Shown piece by piece: positions 1 through 5,978 of a stretch of 13,345 nucleotides of DNA. The stretch's first letter is position 1. Every line of letters starts with the position of its first letter. A program made the position numbers and the translations under genes. The notes below the pieces were generated by a model. The model made no database searches, was not told where the DNA came from, and saw only the letters and a list, made by a program, of their open reading frames with translations. Location of the stretch: NCBI GenBank assembly GCA_013813215.1, contig JACCSC010000091.1, forward strand, positions 1-13,345. The letters are read 5' to 3'. This stretch comes from Geodermatophilaceae bacterium. GTDB lineage: Bacteria > Actinomycetota > Actinomycetes > Mycobacteriales > Geodermatophilaceae.

Positions 1-496
1 TGCCGATCACGGCCTGGATGACGATGCCCTCGTAGAGGGTCTCGAAGAGCTTGCTGATGCCACCGAGGAAGACACCCTCGATGGCGGCGTAGGCCAGGAT
101 CGCGGCCGGGTTGGTGATCTGCTTGAACGCGATGACCAGGCCGAGCACGAGGCCGATCAGCGCCGCCGGGAGGGCCACCACGATCGCGTTGTCCGGCGCC
201 AGGGTGAACATCACCAGAGCGGCGACCACGATCACGGTGCCGACGGTGGCCGCGGTGCGGACGACGACGTCGTCCAGCGTCATGTACTGGGTGGGCGCCT
301 GCGGGCCGTAGGGGGCCGGCGGTGCGCCGTACGGCGGCGGCTGGCCGTAGGGCTGCTGGTTCGGGGCGCCGTACTGCTGGTTCGGGGCGCCGTACTGCTG
401 GTTCGGCTGCGGCGGGGCGTTCCAACTGGCGTACCCGCCCGAAGCGGGGACTGTGGGTATGCCGCCGCCCTTACGGCTGAATACCGGGTTGCTCAC
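1..496 (-). CDS. Bax inhibitor-1/YccA family membrane protein (3' end outside the window)
   Basis: The first 165 residues are visible and the C-terminus lies beyond base 1. The start is a GTG at 496 giving MSNPVF, typical of actinobacterial members, with AAGGAG five bases upstream. Residues 1-70 are a soluble tail rich in Gln, Pro, Tyr and Gly, including tandem NQQYGAP units (residues 32-48). A conserved-looking MTLDDVVVRTA segment (72-82) precedes three hydrophobic helices at about 79-99, 104-124 and 130-148, the last containing EGVFLGGISKLFE. This matches the Bax1-I (UPF0005/YccA) family, multi-pass inner-membrane proteins linked in other organisms to ion leak and to quality control of membrane proteins. 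The cellular role in actinobacteria is not established. The family call is firm, the function is not. Confidence 0.85.
   Translation of the reverse strand, partial: MSNPVFSRKGGGIPTVPASGGYASWNAPPQPNQQYGAPNQQYGAPNQQPYGQPPPYGAPPAPYGPQAPTQYMTLDDVVVRTAATVGTVIVVAALVMFTLAPDNAIVVALPAALIGLVLGLVIAFKQITNPAAILAYAAIEGVFLGGISKLFETLYEGIVIQAVIG
353..406. repeat. 21-bp in-frame tandem repeat, about 2.6 copies
   Basis: Two exact 21-bp units (353-373 and 374-394) are followed by a 12-base partial third unit (395-406). On the minus strand they encode NQQYGAP-NQQYGAP-NQQ in the cytosolic tail of the Bax inhibitor-like protein. The length is a multiple of three, so copy-number change would keep the reading frame. 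Confidence 0.9.
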
Positions 497-535
497 GTCG
501 ACTCCTTCGCCGCACGGTGGACTTGCACCCACAGT

Positions 536-561
536 AACGCCGAGGGGGTGCCTGCCGTTCC
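536..561 (-). promoter_or_regulatory. Possible ECF-sigma-type promoter for the Bax inhibitor-like gene
   Basis: On the minus strand GGAAC (557-561) and GTT (536-538) are separated by 18 bases. This is the layout of actinobacterial stress ECF sigma promoters of the SigR/SigH/SigE type. It would start transcription near 526-529, leaving a leader of about 30 nt with a good Shine-Dalgarno before the GTG at 496. A housekeeping -10 (TACTGT, 531-536) overlaps it without a matching -35. The motif is short, so chance occurrence is possible. Confidence 0.3.
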
Positions 562-584
562 CCGCCCAGACCAGAATCCAGTCC

Positions 585-998
585 ATGAACTGGACTCTCG
601 AGCTGGTCAGCATCCCGGTCACCGACGTCGAACGCGCCAAGCAGTTCTACGCCGAACTGCTGGGGTTCGTCGTCGACCATGACACCACCGTCAGCGAGCA
701 GACCCGGATCGTGCAGCTGACGCCGCCAGGGTCGGGATGCTCGATCTGCATCGGGACCGGCTTCGTCGACATGGCTCCAGGGGCGCTGCGCGGGCTGCAG
801 CTGGTCGTCAGGGACATCCGCGCCGCCCGGGCCGAACTGTCCGGCCGCGGCGTCGACGTCAGCGAGGTCATGGTCTTTGCCGCCGAAGGCCTGCGCCCAG
901 CTGCGGCCGACGACGCGCTGAACAACGTGGGCTTCTGCTTCTTCAGCGACCCCGACGGCACAGGCTGGGCGGTGCAGCAGATCGACAATCGCGGGTAG
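585..998 (+). CDS. VOC superfamily (glyoxalase-fold) protein
   Basis: This 137-residue protein has the VOC layout of two beta-alpha-beta-beta-beta modules. The first runs from ELVSIPVTDVERAKQFYAEL (about 6-25). The second begins near LQLVVRDIRAARAEL and ends in FFSDPDGTGWAVQQ, the usual closing strand. The ATG at 585 is preferred because homology begins there; the frame is open upstream to 453 but that part resembles nothing. No clear Shine-Dalgarno is seen. The classical metal ligands of glyoxalase I look absent: Ser9 sits where the first His is expected and Gln near the C-terminus where Glu is expected. Lyase, dioxygenase or ligand-binding roles (for example antibiotic sequestration) are all possible; no substrate can be assigned. 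Its stop lies 4 nt from the 3' end of a convergent tRNA gene. Confidence 0.85.
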   Translation: MNWTLELVSIPVTDVERAKQFYAELLGFVVDHDTTVSEQTRIVQLTPPGSGCSICIGTGFVDMAPGALRGLQLVVRDIRAARAELSGRGVDVSEVMVFAAEGLRPAAADDALNNVGFCFFSDPDGTGWAVQQIDNRG

Positions 999-1002
999 GC
1001 GG

Positions 1003-1075
1003 TACCCCCGGTCGGATTCGAACCGACACTGGAGCCCTTTTAAGGGGCCTGCCTCTGCCGTTGGGCTACGGGGGC
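1003..1075 (-). tRNA. tRNA with anticodon UAA but a short (class I) variable loop; identity uncertain
   Basis: All 73 positions fit a cloverleaf. The acceptor GCCCCCG pairs with CGGGGGT, giving a G1-U72 pair, and A73 is the discriminator. The D-arm begins GCCC. The anticodon stem is GGCCC/GGGCT with loop CTTAAAA, so the anticodon is TAA (1042-1040). The variable loop is only five bases (CCAGT). The T-arm is GTCGG-TTCGAAT-CCGAC. CCA is not encoded. UAA would read the Leu codon UUA, but bacterial tRNA-Leu normally carries a long variable arm, so the amino acid is uncertain. It could be an unusual elongator, a specialised tRNA or a degenerate copy. A -10-like TACGCT lies at 1086-1091 on the minus strand. 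Confidence 0.8.
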
Positions 1076-1179
1076 CGACCAGATCAGCGTAGGGCGCCAC
1101 GTACCCGAATCCCCCGTTTCCGTTGCCGTGCGTACCGTTTCGGGGACAGGATCACCTCGCACCCAGCCCCGTGCTGCCC

Positions 1180-1187
1180 GAGGAGGG
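1180..1187 (+). promoter_or_regulatory. Ribosome binding site that fixes the serine hydrolase start
   Basis: GAGGAGGG ends seven bases before the ATG at 1195. It supports that start over the ATG-type codon at 1123, which would add 24 residues with no domain content. Confidence 0.75.
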
Positions 1188-1194
1188 AACCCGC

Positions 1195-2361
1195 ATGAGT
1201 TCGACCATCGATGCCGCCGCGATAGATCAGGTCCTGCAAGACGCCGTCGACTCCGGCGCCGTACCCCATGTGGCCGCGATCGCGGCGAACCGTGACGGGG
1301 TCATCTACGAGGGCGGTGCCGGCCCGCGTGAGCCCGGGAGCAGTGACCAGGTCTCGGTCGACACCCACTTCCGGATCATGTCGATGACCAAGATGGTCGC
1401 GACCACCGCGGCCCTGCAGCAGGTGGAGAAGGGCACGCTGGACCTCGACGCGCCGGTCTCGCAGTACTGCCCCGAATTCGCCGACCTGCAAGTGCTCGAC
1501 GGCTGGGACGGCGACACACCCCGGCTGCGCGCCCCGGCCAGCCAGGCCACTGTGAAGCACTTGGTCACCCACACCTCCGGGCTGGGCTACTGGTTCTGGA
1601 ACGCGGAGCTGGTCCGCTGGGAGGCCGCCACCGGTACGCCGAACGTTTTGCCCGGGTCGAACGACTGCTTCAAGGCGCCGCTGCTGGCCGACCCCGGGAC
1701 ACGCTTCATCTACGGCATCAACACCGACTGGCTGGGCAAGGTCGTCGAGGCGGTCAGCGGCACGACCCTGGACGTCGCCGTCAAGGAGGGCATCACCGGC
1801 CCGCTCGGGATGAACGAGACCGCCTTCCTCATGAACGACACCCAGCGCACCGGCTCGACACCGGTCCACGTCAAGGGCGAGGACGGCTGGACCTCGATCG
1901 GTGAGGTACTCAACCAGCAACCCGACTGGTGGGCCGGTGGGCACGGGCTGTACTCGACGCCGCGGGACTACATCCGGTTCGAGCGGGCGCTGCTGCGCGG
2001 CGGGGAGCTGGACGGCGAACGGATTCTGCAGGAATCCACGGTGCAGGCGGCGTTCACCAACCAGATCGGGGACCTCGACTTCCCCGCCGAGATCCCTACC
2101 GCTGACCCGGGGGCGACGCACAGCTTCAACGCCGGGCCGGGTTACAAGTGGGGGTACGGGCTGCTGCTCAACACCGAGGACATCCCCGGCATGCGGCGCG
2201 CGGGCTCCGGCGCCTGGGCCGGCTTGTGCAACACGCATTTCTGGATCGACCCGACGACCGGGATCTGCGCTTCGATCTACAGCAACTTCCTGCCGTTCGT
2301 CCCACCGGAGGCGATGGCCATGTACGCCTCGTACGAGAAGGCGCTGTACGCCGCCCTGTGA
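1195..2361 (+). CDS. Serine hydrolase, beta-lactamase/class C esterase family
   Basis: This 388-residue protein has the penicillin-binding/beta-lactamase fold signatures. The nucleophile motif SMTK is at 63-66 in RIMSMTKMVAT, and the second-motif tyrosine is in YGIN (173-176). VTHTSGLGYWFW (124-135) is typical of EstB-like enzymes. Near the C-terminus AGSGAWAGLCNTHFWID replaces the canonical KTG and resembles the W/H-G-G version seen in esterases. No signal peptide is present, so it is probably cytoplasmic. Most such proteins hydrolyse esters or small amides rather than beta-lactams; the substrate cannot be told here. The start follows a strong GAGGAGGG. A weak promoter-like TTGCCG/CAGGAT pair lies at about 1123-1152. 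Confidence 0.9.
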   Translation: MSSTIDAAAIDQVLQDAVDSGAVPHVAAIAANRDGVIYEGGAGPREPGSSDQVSVDTHFRIMSMTKMVATTAALQQVEKGTLDLDAPVSQYCPEFADLQVLDGWDGDTPRLRAPASQATVKHLVTHTSGLGYWFWNAELVRWEAATGTPNVLPGSNDCFKAPLLADPGTRFIYGINTDWLGKVVEAVSGTTLDVAVKEGITGPLGMNETAFLMNDTQRTGSTPVHVKGEDGWTSIGEVLNQQPDWWAGGHGLYSTPRDYIRFERALLRGGELDGERILQESTVQAAFTNQIGDLDFPAEIPTADPGATHSFNAGPGYKWGYGLLLNTEDIPGMRRAGSGAWAGLCNTHFWIDPTTGICASIYSNFLPFVPPEAMAMYASYEKALYAAL

Positions 2362-2415
2362 TCACACCGCGCGCCTGCGTTACCGCAGGGGCTGGTGTGA
2401 CTAACGTGACTCGCC

Positions 2416-3534
2416 GTGAGGCGTACCCCTCGCCCTAGCCCGGTGTTCGTCGCGGCGCTCGTCGTCGCGCTGGCCTTCACCCTGCTCGGCAAGCAGGCCG
2501 CCCCGGCGCTCGGTGCGGTGGCCGACGGGCCGGCCCGACCGGCCGGCCCGAACGTCGAGATCGCGGCGTTGCGGCCCGGGGAACGCCCGCCGCAGTTCGT
2601 CTTGTTCTCCTTCGACGGTTCCGGGTCGCACGAGAAGTGGCGGCGCTTCCTCGCCACTGCCGACCGGGTCGGCGCGCAGTTCACCGGCTTCCTGTCCGGG
2701 ACGTACCTGCTGACGAACGACAACGCCGAGCAGTACACCGGACCCGGGCATGCAGCCGGCAAGTCCTCGATCGGCTTCGGCGGTACGCCGCAGGACCTGG
2801 CCGTGCTGATCCGCGACCTGAACACTGCCTACCTGCGTGGCCACGAGATCGGCTCGCACTACAACGGCCACTTCTGCGATGGCGCCGACCCCAGCGGCAA
2901 CGACTGGACCACCGCGCAGTGGTCGGCCGAGATGGACGCGTTCGCGCGGCTGTTCACCGACCACCGTGCCCTCAACGGACTGGCCGGACTGCCGCGGCTG
3001 ATCGTGCCGGCCGCCGCGATCCAGGGCGGGCGCACGCCATGCCTGGAGGGCGAGCCCGAGGTGTTCTTCCCCGCCGCGCGGGCCCACGGAATGACCTACG
3101 ACAGCAGCCGCCCGGTGACCGGCCTGATCTGGCCGCAACGCCTGCACGGTCTGTGGGAGTTCGGGATGCCGGTCGTTCCGGTGGCCGCGACCGGCGGCAA
3201 GAACATCGCCATGGACTACAACTTCTGGGTCCAGCTGAACGACGCGCGCGACGAGCCGGAGCGGGCCGCGGAGTTCGCCGCCGCCGTGCTCGAGACCTAC
3301 GAGCAGATGTACGCCGCTGCGTACGACGGCAACCGGGCGCCGCTGGTGATCGGGAACCACTTCAACAACTGGAGCGGTAACGCGTTCAACCCGGCGGCGG
3401 AGCAGTTCATGGCCGAGGTCTGCGACAACCCCGAAACCGTCTGCACGACCTACCAGAACGTCATCGCCTGGATGGAAGCGCAGGATCCCGACGTGCTGGC
3501 CGAGCTGGTGGCCCGACCGCCGTCGGGGAGCTAG
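2416..3534 (+). CDS. Secreted NodB-like polysaccharide deacetylase-related protein
   Basis: This 372-residue protein begins with a basic N-terminus and a hydrophobic stretch (about 10-24), likely a signal peptide cleaved near residue 36. FVLFSFDGSG (61-70) matches the first strand of NodB/CE4 deacetylases. GHEIGSHYNGH (142-152) matches the HxxxH metal motif (His148, His152). The first motif has FDG where active enzymes have FDDG, so one of the two usual aspartates is missing. Later conserved-looking segments include LIWPQRLHGLWEFGMP and IGNHFNNWSGNAFNP. It probably acts on or binds a cell-wall or extracellular glycan; whether it is catalytic is unclear. The GTG at 2416 has no Shine-Dalgarno, but a TAACGT -10-like box (2402-2407) lies eight bases upstream, which would suit a leaderless transcript. 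Confidence 0.75.
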   Translation: MRRTPRPSPVFVAALVVALAFTLLGKQAAPALGAVADGPARPAGPNVEIAALRPGERPPQFVLFSFDGSGSHEKWRRFLATADRVGAQFTGFLSGTYLLTNDNAEQYTGPGHAAGKSSIGFGGTPQDLAVLIRDLNTAYLRGHEIGSHYNGHFCDGADPSGNDWTTAQWSAEMDAFARLFTDHRALNGLAGLPRLIVPAAAIQGGRTPCLEGEPEVFFPAARAHGMTYDSSRPVTGLIWPQRLHGLWEFGMPVVPVAATGGKNIAMDYNFWVQLNDARDEPERAAEFAAAVLETYEQMYAAAYDGNRAPLVIGNHFNNWSGNAFNPAAEQFMAEVCDNPETVCTTYQNVIAWMEAQDPDVLAELVARPPSGS

Positions 3535-3538
3535 CCCG

Positions 3539-3560
3539 GGCCAGCGCTCACGCGCCGGCC
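3539..3560 (-). terminator. Stable hairpin spanning the tetR stop codon, candidate terminator
   Basis: On the minus strand GGCCGGCGC and GCGCTGGCC form a 9-bp stem (one G-U pair) closed by a GTGA tetraloop. The loop holds the tetR stop codon TGA. There is no T-run, as is common in actinobacteria. It sits in the 13-nt gap between convergent genes and could stop transcription from both sides, though the plus-strand form has one A-C mismatch. Confidence 0.45.
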
Positions 3561-4210
3561 AACGCCCGAGCCACGCCGCCCATGGACATGATGACGTCGG
3601 CCAATGCTCGCCCCTCCACCCGCAGCCAATGGTGGACTTGCTCCGCCGACAGCGCCGCGAGCAGTACCGCGCTTCGCACGTCGGCATCGTGGCTGCCGGC
3701 CTGCTGGAGCAGGTAGTGACAGTGCTGGCGCCAGAAGGCGTGCGCGCCGATCCGTAGTCGCGCGCCGGCGCTGGACGTCTCGGACATCAGGGCCAGGTCG
3801 AGCTGGCGGTCGAGCATAGACAGGTAGGCGCTGACGAACGCGGTGAGCCGTGCCACCGGGGACGCGTCCGGACCGAGCGGCGCCGGCCCGGACAGGATCG
3901 ACTGCTGCAGCTCACGTTCCCGCTCGTCCAGAAGCGCGACCGCCAGCCCGCCCTTGTCGGTGAAACGTCGGTACAGCGTGCCCTTGCCGACCCCCGCCGC
4001 CGCGGCCACGTCGTCCATCGTCACGCCGGCAACACCGCGCTCGGCGAAGAGCCGCTCGGCCGCGCTGAGCACGCGCAGCCGGTTGCGGGCGGCGTCGGCG
4101 CGCTCGCGAACCGCGCCCCCCTCGAGCAGGGGGAGTTCCGCGCGGCAGGGCTCGACGTCCGGTCCGACGGTTGACGATCCGGACTGCAGTCCAGTACGTT
4201 TCCCAGGCAT
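3548..4210 (-). CDS. TetR/AcrR family transcriptional regulator
   Basis: This 220-residue protein has a TetR DNA-binding domain at about 44-90. RVLSAAERLFAERG begins it and the helix-turn-helix is VTMDDVAAAAGVGKGTLYRRF. The C-terminal part is a helical ligand-binding and dimerisation domain. The ATG at 4210 is the only canonical start close before the helix-turn-helix; a second ATG at 4258 lies upstream of the putative operator. The resulting 35-residue N-terminal extension is unusual and its DNA contains the divergent promoter and one operator. No Shine-Dalgarno is seen, but TAGAGT (4218-4223) lies seven bases before the ATG, so a leaderless mRNA is likely. It probably represses itself and the divergent rhodanese gene. 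The ligand is unknown. Confidence 0.9.
   Translation of the reverse strand: MPGKRTGLQSGSSTVGPDVEPCRAELPLLEGGAVRERADAARNRLRVLSAAERLFAERGVAGVTMDDVAAAAGVGKGTLYRRFTDKGGLAVALLDERERELQQSILSGPAPLGPDASPVARLTAFVSAYLSMLDRQLDLALMSETSSAGARLRIGAHAFWRQHCHYLLQQAGSHDADVRSAVLLAALSAEQVHHWLRVEGRALADVIMSMGGVARALAGA
4171..4200 (+). promoter_or_regulatory. Promoter of the rhodanese gene
   Basis: TTGACG (4171-4176), an 18-base spacer and TACGTT (4195-4200) form a good housekeeping-type promoter. It would give a start near 4207 and a leader of about 76 nt. The spacer contains a perfect 12-bp palindrome, the expected position for repression by a bound regulator. Confidence 0.6.
4181..4192. promoter_or_regulatory. 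Putative TetR operator O1
   Basis: GGACTGCAGTCC is a perfect palindrome lying between the -35 and -10 of the rhodanese promoter. It shares both half-sites and the 2-bp centre spacing with O2, and their centres are 35 bp apart. It falls within codons 7-10 of the tetR reading frame. Confidence 0.6.
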
Positions 4211-4213
4211 GAA

Positions 4214-4229
4214 TCGGACTCTAGTCCGA
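4214..4229. promoter_or_regulatory. Putative TetR operator O2
   Basis: TCGGACT-CT-AGTCCGA has 7-bp arms and repeats the GGACT-NN-AGTCC pattern of O1. It covers the -10-like TAGAGT of tetR (4218-4223, minus strand) and lies just downstream of the predicted rhodanese transcription start, so one site could control both genes. Confidence 0.6.
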
Positions 4230-4282
4230 ATGCGTGTCGAGCTGAAGAACCGCCCCACACTCCGCTACCAGAAAGGCACCCC

Positions 4283-4618
4283 ATGACCGACAAGATCAGT
4301 CGCCTCGAGCTCCGCCGCCTCATCGACGGCGGGACCGTGACCGTCGTCGACGCGCTCCCCGCGAGCTACTACGCGAGGCAACACCTGCCTGGCGCGGTAA
4401 ACCTCGTCGAGGACGAGGTCGACGTGCGCGCGGCGGACCTCCTGCCCGACAAGTCCGCGCCGATCGTCACGTACTGCTCGAACACCGCCTGCCACAACAG
4501 CCAGGCCGTGGCAACCCGCCTGGCCAACCTCGGCTACACCAACGTGCGCAAGTACGCCGAGGGCGTCCAGGACTGGGTCGAGCACGGCTTGCCGACCGGG
4601 AGCACGGTCCGGGCCTGA
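4283..4618 (+). CDS. Single-domain rhodanese-like protein
   Basis: This 111-residue protein is a complete rhodanese domain: VTVVDALPASYYARQHLPGA (19-38) is the first half and IVTYCSNTACHNS (61-73) the active-site loop. Cys65 is the predicted sulfur-carrying nucleophile, with Cys70 and His71 also in the loop. LANLGYTNVRKYAEGVQDW follows, as in other members. Such enzymes move sulfane sulfur between donors and acceptors such as cyanide, thiols or proteins. GAAAGG (4271-4276) is the ribosome binding site, six bases before the ATG. Its promoter appears to be under the divergent TetR regulator, suggesting induction by a small molecule, perhaps a reactive sulfur or electrophilic compound (inference). 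Confidence 0.9.
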   Translation: MTDKISRLELRRLIDGGTVTVVDALPASYYARQHLPGAVNLVEDEVDVRAADLLPDKSAPIVTYCSNTACHNSQAVATRLANLGYTNVRKYAEGVQDWVEHGLPTGSTVRA

Positions 4619-4636
4619 GGCAAGGGCGGGCCTCGG
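4615..4636. terminator. Weak candidate hairpin between convergent genes
   Basis: CTGAGGC (4615-4621) can pair with GCCTCGG (4630-4636), one pair being T-G, around an 8-base loop. It starts at the rhodanese stop codon and lies between that gene and the convergent NADH dehydrogenase. There is no T-run. It is the only structure I see in the 27-nt gap. Confidence 0.3.
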
Positions 4637-4645
4637 ACCCAGCCG

Positions 4646-5968
4646 TCAGCGCGCCGCCCGCTCGAACTGGGCCCGCGGGTGCTGCAGCTGGCCGAGGGAG
4701 ATCACGTCCCGACGGAACAGGAAGGCCAGGGTCCAGTCGGCCAGCACCCGCACCTTGCGGTTGAGCGTCGGTATCCGGCTCATGTGGTACGTCCGGTGCA
4801 GGAACCAGGCCGGGAAACCCTTCACCTTGACGCCGTACACCTGGGCCACCCCCTTGTAGAGGCCGAGGCTCGCCACCGACCCGACGTACTTGTGCTTGTA
4901 CGTCGTCGCCCGTCCGCCCTGGATCACCCGGGCGATGTTGTCGCCCAGATGGCGCGCCTGCCGTACTGCATGCTGGGCGCTCGGCCCGCACGTGGCGTCG
5001 GGGTCCTTGCTCGACAGGTCCGGTACGGCGGCGCAGTCCCCGGCGCCCCAGGCGTCGGCCACGCCGCGGACCTGGAGCTCCGCCGTACACAGCAGGCGTC
5101 CCTTGTCGTCCAGCGGCAGGTCGGTCTCGGTCAGCACCGGGTTCGCCTTGACCCCGGCGGTCCAGACGATGGTGTCGCAGTCGTACTCGTCGCCGTCGGA
5201 GAGCACCACGTGCCCGCCGACCATCGAGTTCACCCTCGTGTTGAGCCGGATGTCCATGCCGCGGCGGACAAGCTCCCGCACGGTGTAGGCCCCCATGTCC
5301 ACGCCCACTTCGGGCAGGATCCGGCCGGTGGCCTCTATCAGCACCCAGCGCATGTCCTGGGTCCGCAGCGTCGGGTAGTAGCGCTTGACGGCGTAGCGGG
5401 CCAGGTCCTCCAGCTCGGCGAACGCCTCGATGCCGGCGTACCCCCCGCCGATGAACGTGAACGTGAGCGCACAGCGGCGCTGGGCCGCGGTTTCCGGGTC
5501 GTCGCCGGTCAGCGAGGCCGCGACATCGAGCCGGGAGAGGACCTGGTTGCGCAGCAGGATGGCCTCGCCGACGGTCTTGAAACCGATCCCCACGTCGGCC
5601 AGGCCGGGGATCGGCAGGGTCCGCACGACCGAGCCGGCGGCCATGACGAGGATGTCGTACCCGATCTGCTCGGGGTTGCCCTCCGAGGGCTCGACCGTCG
5701 CCACCCGCCCTGCGTGGTCTACCCCCGTGACGGTTCCGGTGATCACCCGGCAGTGCTTGAGGGTGCGGCGCAGCGGTACGACGACGTGCCGCGGCTCCAC
5801 CGAGCCGGCCGCGGCCTCGGGTAGGAAGGGCTGGTAGGTCATGTGGGGCTGCGGATCGACGACGGTGATGTCGGCCGCTCCGCGGGACAGCCGCTTGCGC
5901 AGCTGCATCGCGGTGTAGAGCCCGACGTATCCTCCGCCGACGATCAGGATGTGCGGGCGCACCTTCAT
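4646..5968 (-). CDS. ndh: Type II NADH dehydrogenase (NDH-2), FAD-dependent
   Basis: This 440-residue flavoprotein oxidises NADH and passes electrons to quinone without pumping protons, at the inner face of the membrane. The FAD-binding motif GGGYVG is at 11-16 and a second dinucleotide fold GGGYAGIE is at 174-181. IVWTAGVKANPV and WGAGDCAAVPD (307-317) are the usual FAD-contact segments. The segment KYVGSVASLGLYKGVAQVYG and the C-terminal VLADWTLAFLFRRD fit the membrane-binding tail of NDH-2, and length matches the family. The ATG at 5968 has only a G-rich stretch as binding site. The start lies 10 nt after the stop of a six-TM gene on the same strand, so co-transcription is likely. No Rex-type operator was noticed upstream. 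Confidence 0.92.
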   Translation of the reverse strand: MKVRPHILIVGGGYVGLYTAMQLRKRLSRGAADITVVDPQPHMTYQPFLPEAAAGSVEPRHVVVPLRRTLKHCRVITGTVTGVDHAGRVATVEPSEGNPEQIGYDILVMAAGSVVRTLPIPGLADVGIGFKTVGEAILLRNQVLSRLDVAASLTGDDPETAAQRRCALTFTFIGGGYAGIEAFAELEDLARYAVKRYYPTLRTQDMRWVLIEATGRILPEVGVDMGAYTVRELVRRGMDIRLNTRVNSMVGGHVVLSDGDEYDCDTIVWTAGVKANPVLTETDLPLDDKGRLLCTAELQVRGVADAWGAGDCAAVPDLSSKDPDATCGPSAQHAVRQARHLGDNIARVIQGGRATTYKHKYVGSVASLGLYKGVAQVYGVKVKGFPAWFLHRTYHMSRIPTLNRKVRVLADWTLAFLFRRDVISLGQLQHPRAQFERAAR

Positions 5969-5978
5969 GCCCCCGAGG

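Noticed and set aside
1003..1075. bldA-type tRNA-Leu(UAA)
   Set aside because: The anticodon agrees, but bldA tRNA is class II with a long variable arm; this one has a five-base variable loop.
1123..1194. Longer N-terminus for the serine hydrolase
   Set aside because: The strong GAGGAGGG lies immediately before the ATG at 1195, and the extra 24 residues have no signal peptide or domain.
4191..4258. ATG at 4258 as the tetR start
   Set aside because: It would place operator O2 and the tetR -10-like box inside the gene and adds residues with no TetR homology; the ATG at 4210 fits a leaderless start better.
4679..5824. 381-codon open frame on the plus strand
   Set aside because: It is the antisense of ndh. 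The translation is low-complexity Arg/Gly/Val/His with no domain, as expected from GC-rich third-position bias, while the opposite strand has clear NDH-2 motifs.
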